From contig CACUVI010000025.1 of the NCBI GenBank assembly GCA_902725215.1, positions 1-44,324 on the forward strand: DNA of 44,324 bases. The letters run 5' to 3'. Of the stretch, positions 17,489 to 26,220 are shown in pieces. The translations under genes were made by a program, and so were the position numbers. Source of the DNA: Rhodospirillaceae bacterium LM-1 (GTDB lineage: Bacteria > Pseudomonadota > Alphaproteobacteria > Rhodospirillales > WMHbin7). Position 1 is the stretch's first letter; each line of letters opens with the position of its first letter. The notes under the pieces are model-generated. The model made no database searches and was not told the origin of the DNA. It saw only the letters and a list, made by a program, of their open reading frames with translations.

Positions 17489-17962
17489 ATGACCGATCCG
17501 CTGCAAAAGCCCGCGCTCGATCCGGCGTCGCTGCCGTTGGAAACCAAAACCGGCTATCCGACCGAGTTCCTGCCCCGCGTGGCGGGACGTTCAAGAAGGC
17601 GGCTGGGCCGCGCGCTGGGGCTTTCTGATTTCGGCGTCAATCTGACGGTGCTGGAACCCGGCGCGCAATCGGCGCTGCGCCATTGGCACAAGCATGAGGA
17701 TGAATTCATCTTCGTCCTTTCGGGCGAACTGACCTTGATCACCGATGCGGGCGAGCAGTTGTTGACAGCGGGCCTATGCGCAGGATTCCCCAAGAATGTG
17801 CAAGACGGCCATCATCTGGTGAACAGATCATCGGCCCCCGCCAGCTATCTGGAAGTGGGCGGCAATCAACCTGAGGAAGAGGCCACCTATCCCGACGACG
17901 ATCTGCATTTCAGACGCGCCGACGGTTTCTTTACCAGGAAGGATGGGGGGCGGGCGGCGTGA
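17489..17962 (+). CDS. Cupin-domain protein
   Basis: A 157-residue single-domain cupin. The metal-binding signature is clear: RHWHKHEDEFIFVLSGELTL (HxH, then Glu, then Gly) and the second motif around GFPKNVQDGHHLVNRS. The substrate is unknown; members of this group are sometimes annotated as mannose-6-phosphate-isomerase-like or auxin-binding-like proteins. The start is ATG 17489 with GGGAAAGGGAG upstream; an upstream in-frame TTG at 17438 is less likely. It overlaps the next gene by four bases. Confidence 0.88.
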   Translation: MTDPLQKPALDPASLPLETKTGYPTEFLPRVAGRSRRRLGRALGLSDFGVNLTVLEPGAQSALRHWHKHEDEFIFVLSGELTLITDAGEQLLTAGLCAGFPKNVQDGHHLVNRSSAPASYLEVGGNQPEEEATYPDDDLHFRRADGFFTRKDGGRAA

Positions 17963-18486
17963 GGCATCCGGCACCGTCAGATCCCGCTCAAGAGGAGATC
18001 GATTATCGGCTAAGCGTCAAATACGACGTGCCAAGCCTGCTGCTGGCCATTCTGGTGTTTTCCTCTGTTTTGGTGTTCTTTCTTAATCGCAACGAATCTG
18101 GGCCGTTCGAAAGGTTTTTCATTATTCCTGTTCTCGCACTGATGCTGCTGACCACACTGATTAATGTCTTTGATCGAAGGCCCGTTTTAATTTTTGACCA
18201 GTCTGGATTGTTTTTCCGCCCTTTCATGGACAGGCCCCTACCCTGGGCTGATATAGAGTGGATTCGAGGCGACTACTTTACTTTTTTGGATGAGCGCTTT
18301 CATATCCATCTGCGCGAGTCGGCACCAAGAATTCATGGCCTCTTTAAAAGATGGAAGTTCTTCTTGCTTTTTCAGGGCCGGATGAATTCATTTACAATAA
18401 CAACTTTCGGCCTAGCGATTTGGGGCAAAGAATTGAAGCGGCGGTTGCAGGCCTCGCCCGCTGGCGCTAAATACTCCGTATTATGA
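17959..18486 (+). CDS. Two-helix membrane protein, STM3941-like
   Basis: A 175-residue protein with two transmembrane segments (about 28-46 and 54-73) followed by a cytoplasmic beta-rich domain. The region RRPVLIFDQSGLFFRPFMDR followed by PLPWADIEWIRGDYF resembles PH-like STM3941-family proteins; the assignment is by pattern only. GTG start 17959 overlaps the cupin stop (GTGA). The gene is visibly less GC-rich (about 18050-18450) than its neighbours. Confidence 0.7.
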   Translation: MRHPAPSDPAQEEIDYRLSVKYDVPSLLLAILVFSSVLVFFLNRNESGPFERFFIIPVLALMLLTTLINVFDRRPVLIFDQSGLFFRPFMDRPLPWADIEWIRGDYFTFLDERFHIHLRESAPRIHGLFKRWKFFLLFQGRMNSFTITTFGLAIWGKELKRRLQASPAGAKYSVL

Positions 18487-18494
18487 GGCCTTGA

Positions 18495-19070
18495 ATGTCG
18501 TTGTTAATTTTCCTCGCCCCTTCCCCCATTATCGATTTTGACTACCCCGAGGTGGCGGCGAAGGCGCTGGAATTGGCGGCGGGAAAATCATCCGACGTCG
18601 AGATCGCCAAGGCATGCTTTGAATTTGTCCGCGATGAAATTTCGCACAGCGTCGATGCGCAACAGAATCCCGTCACCTGCAAGGCATCCGACGTGCTGAA
18701 GCATCGCACCGGCTATTGCTATGCCAAAAGCCATCTGCTGGCCGCCCTGTTGCGCGCCAACAAGATTCCATCCGCCTTGTGCTATCAGCGACTAAGCATC
18801 GACGATCAAGGCCCGCCCTTCTGCCTGCATGGCTTGAACGCCGTGTATTTGCAAGATTTCGGCTGGTATCGCATTGATGCGCGCGGCAACAAGCCAGGCA
18901 TCGAGGCGCGTTTCGATCCACCTCGCGAACATCTGGCCTTTACGCCTAAACTGGACGGCGAGCGCGATTTGCCGGAACGCCATGCCGAGCCTTTGGCGCA
19001 TGTCGTGACCGCGCTGTCGCGTTTCAAAAGCTGGGATACGTTGTTGGAGAATCTGCCGGATGCAAATTGA
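18495..19070 (+). CDS. Transglutaminase-like family protein
   Basis: A 191-residue protein of the transglutaminase/protease fold. The Cys-His-Asp triad is visible: GYCYAKSHLLAALLRANKI (Cys), LHGLNAVYL (His) and WYRIDARGN (Asp). It has no signal peptide, so it is probably cytoplasmic. Relatives are uncharacterised proteins that may be proteases or amidases rather than cross-linkers. It starts 8 bases after the membrane-protein gene and overlaps the ABM gene by 11 bases. Confidence 0.88.
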   Translation: MSLLIFLAPSPIIDFDYPEVAAKALELAAGKSSDVEIAKACFEFVRDEISHSVDAQQNPVTCKASDVLKHRTGYCYAKSHLLAALLRANKIPSALCYQRLSIDDQGPPFCLHGLNAVYLQDFGWYRIDARGNKPGIEARFDPPREHLAFTPKLDGERDLPERHAEPLAHVVTALSRFKSWDTLLENLPDAN

Positions 19071-19377
19071 CGGTCCCAACTATGTCGTTGTTTTTATCTC
19101 GCAGCGAGCCGAGGGCGACAATGGCTATGGCACCATGGCCGAGCGCATGGTGGAGAGCGTAGAAAAATTCGACGGTTATCTGGGTGCCGAAAGTGTGCGT
19201 GATGCTTCCGGCTTTGGCATCACGGTTTCCTATTGGCAAGGCCTGGACGATATCTCCCGCTGGAAGGCCGATGCCGAACACCAAGCCGCGCAACGCCTGG
19301 GCCGCGAAAAATGGTACGAACATTTCCGCCTGACCGTGGCCAAGGTTGAAAAAGACATGTACTGGAAAAAGTCATGA
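19060..19377 (+). CDS. ABM (antibiotic biosynthesis monooxygenase) domain protein
   Basis: A 105-residue ferredoxin-like protein of the ABM superfamily, best seen in NYVVVFISQRAEGDNGYGTMAERM, the FDGYLGAESVRD turn, and FGITVSYWQGLDDISRWKADAEH. Close relatives have a heme- or quinone-handling or unknown role. It overlaps the transglutaminase gene upstream by 11 bases and yifB downstream by an ATGA, so it is probably part of the same transcript. Confidence 0.88.
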   Translation: MQIDGPNYVVVFISQRAEGDNGYGTMAERMVESVEKFDGYLGAESVRDASGFGITVSYWQGLDDISRWKADAEHQAAQRLGREKWYEHFRLTVAKVEKDMYWKKS

Positions 19378-20900
19378 CCGCCCATATCTCTACCGTCGCC
19401 TTTCAAGGGATCGATTGCCGTCCGGTGGATGTGCAGGTGCAGCTGGCCAACGGCCTGCCCGCCTTCACGCTGGTGGGGCTGGCCGACAAGGCGGTGGGAG
19501 AATCGAAAGAGCGCGTGCGCGCCGCCCTGAATGCCATTGGCTTGGCACTTCCACCCAAGCGCATCACGGTCAATCTCGCACCCGCCGATTTGCAAAAGGA
19601 AGGCAGCCATTTCGATCTGCCCATAGCGCTTGGCCTGCTGGCCGCCATGGGCGTGCTGCCGCAAGACGAGTTGGCGGAATTCGTGGCCTTGGGCGAGATG
19701 GGGCTGGATGGCAGCATCGCGCCCGTGGCTGGCGTGCTGCCCGCCGCCATCGCGGCGAACGCGCAGGAGAAGGGCCTGATCTGCCCGCAGGCCCAGGGCG
19801 GCGAGGCGGCCTGGGCGGGCGACATCCGCGTGCTGGCTCCGGCCTCGCTGCTAAGCCTCGTCAACCATTTCAAGGGCACGCAAGTGCTGGCGGCGCCTAA
19901 GGGCGAGATCGACGACGAAGCGATAGCGCATCTGGATCTTGCCGACATCAAGGGCCAGGAGACGGCCAAGCGGGCGCTCGAGATCGCCGCCGCCGGTGGT
20001 CATAATCTGCTGATGATCGGCCCGCCGGGTGCTGGCAAGTCGATGCTGGCCAGCCGCCTGCCCGGCATTCTGCCCCCGCTTTCGCCTGCCGAGGCGCTGG
20101 AAGTCAGCATGATCCATAGCGTGGCCGGGCTGTTGAACAACGGCAAACTGAAGCGCAACCGACCCTTTCGCGATCCCCATCATTCGGCGTCGTTGCCTGC
20201 CTTGGTGGGCGGCGGATCGAAGGCCAAGCCGGGCGAAGTGTCGCTGGCCCATCTGGGCGTGTTGTTCCTGGATGAACTGCCCGAGTTCCAGCGGGCAGCG
20301 CTGGAATCCTTGCGCCAGCCGGTGGAAAGCGGAACGGCAGTCGTGGCCCGCGTTGCCGCCCATGTGCGCTATCCCGCCCGCTTCCAACTGATCGCCGCCA
20401 TGAATCCCTGCAAGTGCGGGCATTTGGATGATCCTCAGCTTGCCTGTTCCAAGGCCCCCAAATGCGCCCATGAATATCAGTCGCGCATTTCAGGCCCTTT
20501 GTTCGACCGCATCGATCTGCATATCGACGTGCCTGCGGTGAACCCCTCCGACCTGTCGCTGCCCCCGCCCGCCGAAGGGTCGGCTCATGTAGCGGCCCGC
20601 GTGGCCGAGGCGCGCCGGATTCAGGCCGAGCGCTATGCGGGTACAAAAATGCGCACCAATGCCGAGGCCGATGGCCAGTTGCTGGAAGAGGTGGCGGCCC
20701 CCGACCCGCAAGGGCGCAAATTGCTGACCGAGGCCGCCGAGCGCATGAAGTTGTCGGCCCGGGGCTATCATCGGGTGCTGCGCGTGGCGCGCACCTTGGC
20801 TGATCTTGAGGGGGCCGAGAATGTCGCCCGCCTGCATATCGCCGAGGCGCTTTCCTACCGGCGCGTCGTGCCGGGGCGCAATCCGCTGGCGCATGCCTGA
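19374..20900 (+). CDS. comM: YifB/ComM family Mg-chelatase-like AAA+ ATPase
   Basis: A 508-residue protein with an N-terminal Lon-protease-like substrate domain (about 1-170, containing DGSIAPVAGVLPAAIAA), then an Mg-chelatase-type AAA+ module: Walker A GPPGAGKSM, Walker B LFLDELPEF, and the zinc-like NPCKCGH/CSKAPKCAHEYQSRISGP loop, then a C-terminal YifB domain (AARVAEARRIQAERY, LSARGYHRVLRVARTLADLEG, IAEALSYR). ComM is a branch-migration helicase used in natural transformation; YifB is the general name where competence is unknown. Last gene of the run starting at the cupin. Confidence 0.95.
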   Translation: MTAHISTVAFQGIDCRPVDVQVQLANGLPAFTLVGLADKAVGESKERVRAALNAIGLALPPKRITVNLAPADLQKEGSHFDLPIALGLLAAMGVLPQDELAEFVALGEMGLDGSIAPVAGVLPAAIAANAQEKGLICPQAQGGEAAWAGDIRVLAPASLLSLVNHFKGTQVLAAPKGEIDDEAIAHLDLADIKGQETAKRALEIAAAGGHNLLMIGPPGAGKSMLASRLPGILPPLSPAEALEVSMIHSVAGLLNNGKLKRNRPFRDPHHSASLPALVGGGSKAKPGEVSLAHLGVLFLDELPEFQRAALESLRQPVESGTAVVARVAAHVRYPARFQLIAAMNPCKCGHLDDPQLACSKAPKCAHEYQSRISGPLFDRIDLHIDVPAVNPSDLSLPPPAEGSAHVAARVAEARRIQAERYAGTKMRTNAEADGQLLEEVAAPDPQGRKLLTEAAERMKLSARGYHRVLRVARTLADLEGAENVARLHIAEALSYRRVVPGRNPLAHA

Positions 20901-20911
20901 AAGAATTCGTC

Positions 20912-21535
20912 ATGTATACGCCTGCGCATTTCAAGGAAGAGCGTCTACCCGTTTTGCAGGCGGCGATTCAATCCAGCGGACTGGCGATCCTTGTATCGTC
21001 CGCAAGCCACGGGCTTGAGGTTTCACATCTGCCCCTTTTCCTGGAACCGACCGAGGGGCCGTTTGGAACCCTGTACGGCCATATGGCCCGCGCCAATCCG
21101 CATGCGAACCTGCGAAATGCGGATACGGATTCCCTGGCGATCTTTCAAGGGCCACACGCCTATGTCTCGCCCTCTTGGTACGAAACCAAGCGGCAAACAG
21201 ACAAGGTGGTGCCGACCTGGAACTATATCGCCGTTCATGCCCATGGCCGCCTGGAGCTTGCCGACGACCCGGTCTTGGCCCGAAGCGTCGTTGAGAAATT
21301 GACGGCGATTCACGAGGCGCAGCGCGAACATCCCTGGGCCGTCTCCGACGCCCCCAACGACTATTTGCAGACCATGCTAAAAGCCATCCTGCCCTTCCGC
21401 TTGCCCATCTCGCGGCTTGAAGGGTCGTGGAAGCTGAGCCAGAACAAGGCAGCCGAAGATCGGGCTGGCGTCATTCAAGGATTGAACGCAGAGGCGCAAG
21501 AACTTGCCGCCGCCATGGCGAAGGCGATGCCCTGA
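20912..21535 (+). CDS. paiB: PaiB-type FMN-binding negative transcriptional regulator
   Basis: A 207-residue protein of the PaiB family. The N-terminus MYTPAHFKEERLPVLQAAIQ and the segments ISSASHGLEVSHLPL, GHMARANPH, GPHAYVSPSWYETK and VPTWNYIAVHAHG are family hallmarks of an FMN-binding split barrel. The B. subtilis founder represses sporulation and degradative-enzyme genes; the role elsewhere is unclear. It is 11 bases after yifB and followed by an unusually long, AT-rich non-coding gap. Confidence 0.93.
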   Translation: MYTPAHFKEERLPVLQAAIQSSGLAILVSSASHGLEVSHLPLFLEPTEGPFGTLYGHMARANPHANLRNADTDSLAIFQGPHAYVSPSWYETKRQTDKVVPTWNYIAVHAHGRLELADDPVLARSVVEKLTAIHEAQREHPWAVSDAPNDYLQTMLKAILPFRLPISRLEGSWKLSQNKAAEDRAGVIQGLNAEAQELAAAMAKAMP

Positions 21536-21834
21536 ATCCGGTCCCAGCCGGTAGTGTCTGAACATCGGTTTCCAACACTATATATATAATGTCGGATTTT
21601 GATTCATCCACAGGCCTGCGCATGTAGGCGCGGCTTTTGTCGCCCAGAATGGTTAACGACTCTTGTGGTTGAAAAACACGAAAAATCAAAGGGGCTGCAA
21701 CTACGATATCAGTTATCCCCAGGATAATAGTCTGTTAACCTTTTGCCGAATCTTCTCGCTGCGCAACAAAGCGGCGGCAAAACCTTACTTTAAGAATGCG
21801 TTTACAGTCTTTGAAAGTTAAGGAAAAATTAAAA
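21536..21834. other. AT-rich non-coding gap between convergent genes
   Basis: The 299 bases between the 3' ends of paiB and the HIT gene contain no plausible gene. They hold: TATATATATAAT (21579-21590); two one-mismatch DnaA boxes, TCATCCACA (21604-21612) and TTATCCCCA (21713-21721); TTATCC-CCA-GGATAA, a short palindrome (21713-21727); GGTTAAC (21651-21657) facing GTTAACC (21734-21740); TTTTGCCG (21741-21748) facing CGGCAAAA (21775-21782); and TTAA-N7-TTAA (21818-21832), the CtrA-box pattern. There is no clear intrinsic terminator. Confidence 0.6.
21818..21832. promoter_or_regulatory. CtrA-box-like motif TTAA-N7-TTAA
   Basis: TTAA-GGAAAAA-TTAA matches the alphaproteobacterial CtrA consensus exactly, and a second, one-mismatch copy (TTAA-N7-TTTA) lies at 21790-21804. 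In an AT-rich stretch such a match can arise by chance, and it lies at the 3' ends of genes, not at a start. Confidence 0.3.
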
Positions 21835-22206
21835 TCAGCCGTCGCTGGGCCGCTTGACCATCGGCCCTACCCGCCGACCGCCCAGAACATGGAAATGCAG
21901 ATGCGGCACATCCTGGCCGCCATCGCTGCCGGTATTGGCGATGACGCGGAATCCGGTCCTATCGACCTGTTTGTCGCGCGCCACTTTGGCCAGCAGGCGA
22001 ACCAGCGAAGCCAGCTCGGCGTCGCTGGCCTGATCGGCAAAGTCGAGCAGGCTTTCGTAAGGCCCCTTGGGAATGACCAGCGCATGGGTAGGTGTTAGGG
22101 GGTGGATGTCCTCGAAGGCAAGGCTGTGCTGATCCTCGTCCAGTTTCCGGCATGGCAGCTCGCCCCGCAAGATGCGGGCGAAGACGTTCTGAGGATCGTA
22201 GGTCAT
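21835..22206 (-). CDS. HIT family nucleotide-binding protein
   Basis: A 123-residue HIT hydrolase of the Hint type. MTYDPQNVFARILRGELPCRKL is typical of Hint; the HxHxHxx signature is PHLHFHVLGG, close to the C-terminus. Hint proteins hydrolyse nucleoside phosphoramidates such as adenylated amines. ATG 22206 overlaps the hisE stop by four bases; an upstream extension in frame is not needed. A HIT protein at the end of this his cluster is common in Alphaproteobacteria. Confidence 0.93.
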   Translation of the reverse strand: MTYDPQNVFARILRGELPCRKLDEDQHSLAFEDIHPLTPTHALVIPKGPYESLLDFADQASDAELASLVRLLAKVARDKQVDRTGFRVIANTGSDGGQDVPHLHFHVLGGRRVGPMVKRPSDG

Positions 22207-22526
22207 GATTTTGGCCTTGAAGATTTCTCTTCGATACCGGAACGACCCTTGCGTTCCGCCAGTTTCAGCCAAACATCGGCAGGCTTAACCCCCGCATCGG
22301 CCCACAGCACCAAAAGGTGATAGAGCAGGTCGGCACTTTCCGACGCCACCTGTTCCGGCCCTTGGGCGACAGCGGCCAGGGCGGTTTCCACCGCCTCCTC
22401 GCCCAGCTTTTGGGCGATCTTCAACCGGCCCTTGGCGAACAGCTTGGCGGTGTAAGACGTTTCGGGATCGGATTCTTTGCGAGAATCGATCACCTGGAAT
22501 AGTTCGTCGATGATTTCCGCACCCAT
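22203..22526 (-). CDS. hisE: Phosphoribosyl-ATP pyrophosphatase
   Basis: A 107-residue MazG-fold enzyme for the second histidine step, PR-ATP to PR-AMP. Motifs are ELFQVIDSRKESDPETSYTAKLFAKG, KIAQKLGEEAVETALAA (metal-binding Glu residues) and ESADLLYHLLVLWADAGV. It overlaps the HIT gene by four bases and follows hisF by 11 bases. hisI, its usual next-step partner, is not in this window. Confidence 0.97.
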   Translation of the reverse strand: MGAEIIDELFQVIDSRKESDPETSYTAKLFAKGRLKIAQKLGEEAVETALAAVAQGPEQVASESADLLYHLLVLWADAGVKPADVWLKLAERKGRSGIEEKSSRPKS

Positions 22527-22537
22527 GACCGCCCCCT

Positions 22538-23299
22538 TTAAGCCAACCGAACCGGGATGCCGACGCTAGCCATATATTCCTTGACCTGGCGAATGCTGAA
22601 GGTGCCGAAATGAAAAATGCTAGCCGCCAGCACGGCGGTGGCATGGCCCTGCAGAATGCCTTCCGCCATATGTTCAAGCGTGCCCACCCCGCCCGAAGCG
22701 ATCACCGGAATCGTTACGGCATCGGCTATCGTGCGGGTCAGAGGCAAATTGAAGCCCTGTTTGGTGCCGTCACGGTCCATCGAGGTGAGCAATATCTCGC
22801 CCGCTCCATATTCCTCCATCCGTTTCGCCCAGGCGACGGCATCGATGCCGGTGGCTTCGCGCCCGCCATGGGTGAAAATCTCGAACCGATCCGGCCCCAC
22901 CGACTTGGCGTCGATGGCGACCACGATACATTGGCTGCCGAATTTCCGGGCGGCCTCGGCCACGAATTCCGGGCGCTTCACGGCCGCCGTATTGATCGAC
23001 ACTTTGTCGGCCCCGGCCAGCAGCAGCTTGCGGATATCTTCCACCACCCGCACGCCGCCGCCCACGGTCAGCGGCATGAAGCATTGTTCGGCGGTGCGGC
23101 TGACCACGTTATATATGGTGTCGCGATTTTCATGGCTGGCCGTGATGTCAAGGAAGGTCAGCTCGTCGGCGCCTTCGCGGTCATACAGCTTGGCCTGCTC
23201 GACCGGATCGCCCGCGTCGGTCAGATTGACGAAATTGACCCCCTTGACCACCCGCCCGTCCTTCACATCCAGGCAGGGGATGACCCGCATCTTTAACAT
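22538..23299 (-). CDS. hisF: Imidazole glycerol phosphate synthase, cyclase subunit
   Basis: A 253-residue TIM barrel that closes the imidazole ring using ammonia from HisH. Catalytic Asp residues lie in [16 protein letters not shown] and VAIDAK. Phosphate-binding loops are [16 protein letters not shown], and [14 protein letters not shown]. Starts ATG 23299 (a second ATG is at 23290). It is separated from hisA by about 100 bases, unlike the overlapping joints elsewhere in the operon. Confidence 0.98.
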   Translation of the reverse strand: MLKMRVIPCLDVKDGRVVKGVNFVNLTDAGDPVEQAKLYDREGADELTFLDITASHENRDTIYNVVSRTAEQCFMPLTVGGGVRVVEDIRKLLLAGADKVSINTAAVKRPEFVAEAARKFGSQCIVVAIDAKSVGPDRFEIFTHGGREATGIDAVAWAKRMEEYGAGEILLTSMDRDGTKQGFNLPLTRTIADAVTIPVIASGGVGTLEHMAEGILQGHATAVLAASIFHFGTFSIRQVKEYMASVGIPVRLA

Positions 23300-23398
23300 T
23301 GTGTCTGTCCCTCAAGCGCCGGGCGCTCACTCCGTTCGCTTGGCTCACGCTCGCCAGGAGGCTCGCGGGCGCTCAATGCGCCAGTCGTTCGACCAATG
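23300..23398. repeat. GC-rich repeat-like spacer between hisA and hisF
   Basis: A 99-base gap in an otherwise tightly packed operon. It carries two exact copies of the 10-mer CGGGCGCTCA (23320-23329 and 23366-23375) and a CTCACTCCGTTCGCT segment rich in GAGCG-type words on the minus strand, similar in style to short interspersed chromosomal repeats. No convincing terminator or ORF. Confidence 0.5.
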
Positions 23399-24142
23399 CT
23401 ACGCATCGCTCGAACTCCGATTCTTTAAAATTTCCAGTGCTTCCCCCAGGTCCAGCCGCCCGTCATAGATGGCGCGGCCAGAGATGACGCCCAAAATGCC
23501 GGGTTCCTTCGCCGCCATCAGGCGCTTCAGGTCCTCGACCGACGACACGCCGCCCGAAGCGATAACCGGCGTTTCGATCTCGTGGGCCAGAAAGGCGGTG
23601 GCCTCGACATTGACGCCCTTCAGCACGCCGTCGCGGTCGATATCGGTATAGATGATGGCCGCCGCCCCGGCGCCTTCGTACATCTTGGCCAGTTCCAGCG
23701 CCGTCAACTCGCTGGTTTCGGCCCAGCCTTCCACCGCCACCTTGCCGCCCTTGGCGTCGATGCCCACCGCCACCCGACCGGGAAACAGGGCGCAGGCGTC
23801 CTTGACCAGGGCCGGATTTTTCAGCGCCACCGTTCCCAAGATGACCCGCGCCACCCCGCGATCGAGCCACATTTCGATGGTGGCTAGGTCGCGGATGCCG
23901 CCGCCCAACTGAATGGGCACCGTCACCGCCTTCAAGATGGCGTCCACCGCCTCGCCATTCACCGGCTTGCCGGCGAAGGCGCCGTTCAGATCGACCACAT
24001 GAATCCACTGGCAGCCGCTGGCCTGGAACTTGGCGGCCTGATCGGCGGGATCGTCGTTGAAGACGGTGGCCTGGCTCATATCGCCCAGCTTCAGGCGGAC
24101 ACAGCGCCCTTCTTTAAGGTCGATGGCGGGAAACAGGATCAT
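23399..24142 (-). CDS. hisA: ProFAR isomerase
   Basis: A 247-residue TIM barrel that isomerises ProFAR to PRFAR. The N-terminus [22 protein letters not shown] carries the first catalytic Asp; [53 protein letters not shown] and the [10 protein letters not shown] loop complete the set. ATG 24142 overlaps the hisH stop by four bases; the longer open frame enters hisH and is rejected. Confidence 0.97.
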   Translation of the reverse strand: MILFPAIDLKEGRCVRLKLGDMSQATVFNDDPADQAAKFQASGCQWIHVVDLNGAFAGKPVNGEAVDAILKAVTVPIQLGGGIRDLATIEMWLDRGVARVILGTVALKNPALVKDACALFPGRVAVGIDAKGGKVAVEGWAETSELTALELAKMYEGAGAAAIIYTDIDRDGVLKGVNVEATAFLAHEIETPVIASGGVSSVEDLKRLMAAKEPGILGVISGRAIYDGRLDLGEALEILKNRSSSDA

Positions 24143-24786
24143 GGCATCCACTTCAGAAAATTGGCGATCAGACAAAGCCCCGCCTTTTGGCTCTTTTCGG
24201 GATGAAACTGGGTGCCCGCGATATTGTCGCGCCCGATCAAGGCATTGACCGGCCCGCCGTAATCGACGGTGGCCAGCACATGGGTCGGGTTTTTGGCCCT
24301 GAAAGCGTAGCTGTGGACGAAATAGGCATGCGCGCCCGCCGATAACCCCTTCAGCAAAGGATGCGCGCCCGGCTTGAAGGCCAATTCGTTCCAGCCCATA
24401 TGCGGGATTTTCAGCGTAGCGTCGGCGGGCGAGATATGATCGACCTCGCCTTCGATCCAGCCCAACCCCTGGTGATCGCCATGCTCATGGCCCTGGCTGG
24501 CCAAAAGCTGCATGCCCACGCAAATGCCCAAAAAGGGAACGCCCGCTTTCAGCACGCGCTCTTCCAAAGCCTCGACCATGCCGGGAACGGCATCCAAGCC
24601 CTGCTTGCAATCGGCAAAGGCGCCGACGCCGGGCAGCACGAGGCGATCGGCCTGCCTAGCCGCCTCGGGATCGGCGGTCACCAGAATCTTCTGGGCCGTC
24701 CCCTCTTCAAGGGCGGCGCGCTCGAAAGCCTTGGCCGCCGAACGCAGATTGCCCGAGCCGTAATCGATGATGGCAACCGTGGACAC
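24139..24786 (-). CDS. hisH: Imidazole glycerol phosphate synthase, glutaminase subunit
   Basis: A 215-residue class I glutamine amidotransferase that feeds ammonia to HisF. Motifs are [31 protein letters not shown] with the nucleophile Cys, YFVHSYAF, and [10 protein letters not shown] with the catalytic His-Glu. It uses a GTG start at 24786, three bases after the hisB stop. Confidence 0.97.
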   Translation of the reverse strand: MSTVAIIDYGSGNLRSAAKAFERAALEEGTAQKILVTADPEAARQADRLVLPGVGAFADCKQGLDAVPGMVEALEERVLKAGVPFLGICVGMQLLASQGHEHGDHQGLGWIEGEVDHISPADATLKIPHMGWNELAFKPGAHPLLKGLSAGAHAYFVHSYAFRAKNPTHVLATVDYGGPVNALIGRDNIAGTQFHPEKSQKAGLCLIANFLKWMP

Positions 24787-24789
24787 CGC

Positions 24790-25377
24790 TTACAGAACCC
24801 CCTTGGTCGAAGGTACGGCATCCGAGCGCCTGGGATCGATTTCTGTGGCCGACCGCAGCGCGCGGGCCAGCGCCTTGAAACAGGCCTCGACGATATGGTG
24901 GCTGTTGTCGCCGTAAAAACATTCGACATGCAAGGTGATGCCCGCCGCCTGCGCAAAGGCCTGGAACCATTCCTTGAACAGCTCGGTATCCATTTCGCCC
25001 ACTTTGGGCTTGGGGAATTCGACCCGCCAGATCAAATAGGGCCGGTTCGAAATGTCCAGCGCCACCCTGACCAGGGTTTCATCCATCGGGCAGGTGGAAT
25101 CGCCATAGCGGCGGATGCCCTTGCGGTCGCCCAGCGCCTTGGCGAAGGCCTGGCCCAGCGTGATGCCCACATCTTCCGTGGTGTGGTGAAAATCGATATG
25201 CAGGTCGCCCTCGGCCTTGACCGTTAGGTCGAACAGGCCGTGGCGGGATAATTGTTCCAGCATATGGTCGAGAAAGCCGATCCCGGTCGAGACCGAATAT
25301 TGGCCCGTCCCGTCCAGATTGACCGAGACGGAAATGCGGGTTTCCATGGTGGCGCGCTCTAAACTGGCCGTGCGCAT
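24790..25377 (-). CDS. hisB: Imidazoleglycerol-phosphate dehydratase
   Basis: A 195-residue manganese enzyme of histidine synthesis. The start is ATG 25377 ([10 protein letters not shown]), with AGGAG about 8 bases upstream. The metal-binding motifs are [24 protein letters not shown], and [21 protein letters not shown]; the final residues [10 protein letters not shown] are canonical. First gene of hisB-H-A-F-E-HIT, divergent from pyrF-hslV-hslU. Confidence 0.97.
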   Translation of the reverse strand: MRTASLERATMETRISVSVNLDGTGQYSVSTGIGFLDHMLEQLSRHGLFDLTVKAEGDLHIDFHHTTEDVGITLGQAFAKALGDRKGIRRYGDSTCPMDETLVRVALDISNRPYLIWRVEFPKPKVGEMDTELFKEWFQAFAQAAGITLHVECFYGDNSHHIVEACFKALARALRSATEIDPRRSDAVPSTKGVL

Positions 25378-25438
25378 AGGGACATCTCCTGAAATGACCC
25401 GATTTTTTAGCAGGTGCCGCCCTTTTTTGCCAGAGCGG

Positions 25439-25467
25439 TTGAGCGCATGGCAGACAAGCCGTATATG
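25439..25467 (+). promoter_or_regulatory. Possible pyrF-hslVU promoter
   Basis: TTGAGC (25439-25444) and TATATG (25462-25467) are spaced by 17 bases and lie 27 bases before the pyrF ATG. A plausible housekeeping promoter by eye only. Confidence 0.35.
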
Positions 25468-25494
25468 TGGGGGGGTAAACATTCACGAGGTCCC

Positions 25495-26217
25495 ATGTCC
25501 GCGCCAAAAGACATTTCCGTTACAGAACGCCTGATTCTGGCTCTTGACGTCCCCAGTCCCGACGAGGCCAGGAAGCTGGTCGCCCTGCTGGGCGACAGCG
25601 TGCAATTCTACAAGATCGGCCTGGAGCTGTTCATGGCCGGGGGCTATTTCGAGCTGCTCGACTGGCTGAAGGCCCAAGGCAAGAAGGTTTTCGTGGATCT
25701 GAAATTCTTCGACGTCCCGGAAACCGTGGCCTCGGCGGTGCGCCAGCTGCGCTCGCGCGGGGCAGATCTGGCCACCATTCACGGCAATGATTCCATCATG
25801 CGGGCCGCCGTGCGCGAAAAGGGCGATCTGAAATTGCTGGCCGTGACCGTGCTGACCAGCCTGGATCAGGGCGATATCGACGATCTGGGCTTCAAGACCG
25901 ACGTTGCCGCCCTGGTGTTGTCGCGCGCCAAGCGGGCGTTGGAGATCGGCTGCGACGGCGTTGTCTCGTCGGGCCTGGAAGCCAGCCAGCTGCGCGCCAA
26001 TCTGGACCACCGCCTGCTGGTGGTGGTGCCCGGCATCCGCCCGGTCGCCAACAAGCCCGCCGACGATCAAAAGCGCACGGTGGATGTGGAAGAGGCTTTC
26101 GAGATGGGGGCCGATTATATCGTGGTCGGGCGCCCCATTCGCGGCGCCGAGAATCCCAAGCAGGCCGCCCAGGACGTTCAGGCCCGCATCAAGGCCTATT
26201 TCGAGAAGAAGGCGTAA
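25495..26217 (+). CDS. pyrF: Orotidine 5'-phosphate decarboxylase
   Basis: A 240-residue TIM barrel for the last step of UMP synthesis. Motifs are LILALDVPSPDEA, FYKIGLELFMAGG, the catalytic VDLKFFDVPETV (Asp-Lys-Asp network), ATIHG, and VVVPGIRPVANKPADDQKR with VVGRPI. The start is ATG 25495 with ACGAGG upstream; an upstream in-frame extension is not conserved. It is three bases before hslV, an unusual partner for the protease genes. Confidence 0.97.
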   Translation: MSAPKDISVTERLILALDVPSPDEARKLVALLGDSVQFYKIGLELFMAGGYFELLDWLKAQGKKVFVDLKFFDVPETVASAVRQLRSRGADLATIHGNDSIMRAAVREKGDLKLLAVTVLTSLDQGDIDDLGFKTDVAALVLSRAKRALEIGCDGVVSSGLEASQLRANLDHRLLVVVPGIRPVANKPADDQKRTVDVEEAFEMGADYIVVGRPIRGAENPKQAAQDVQARIKAYFEKKA

Positions 26218-26220
26218 ATC

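Noticed and set aside
21604-21721. A second replication origin in the AT-rich gap
   Set aside because: Only two one-mismatch DnaA boxes 100 bases apart and no flanking origin genes; the hemE-ppsR region is far better.
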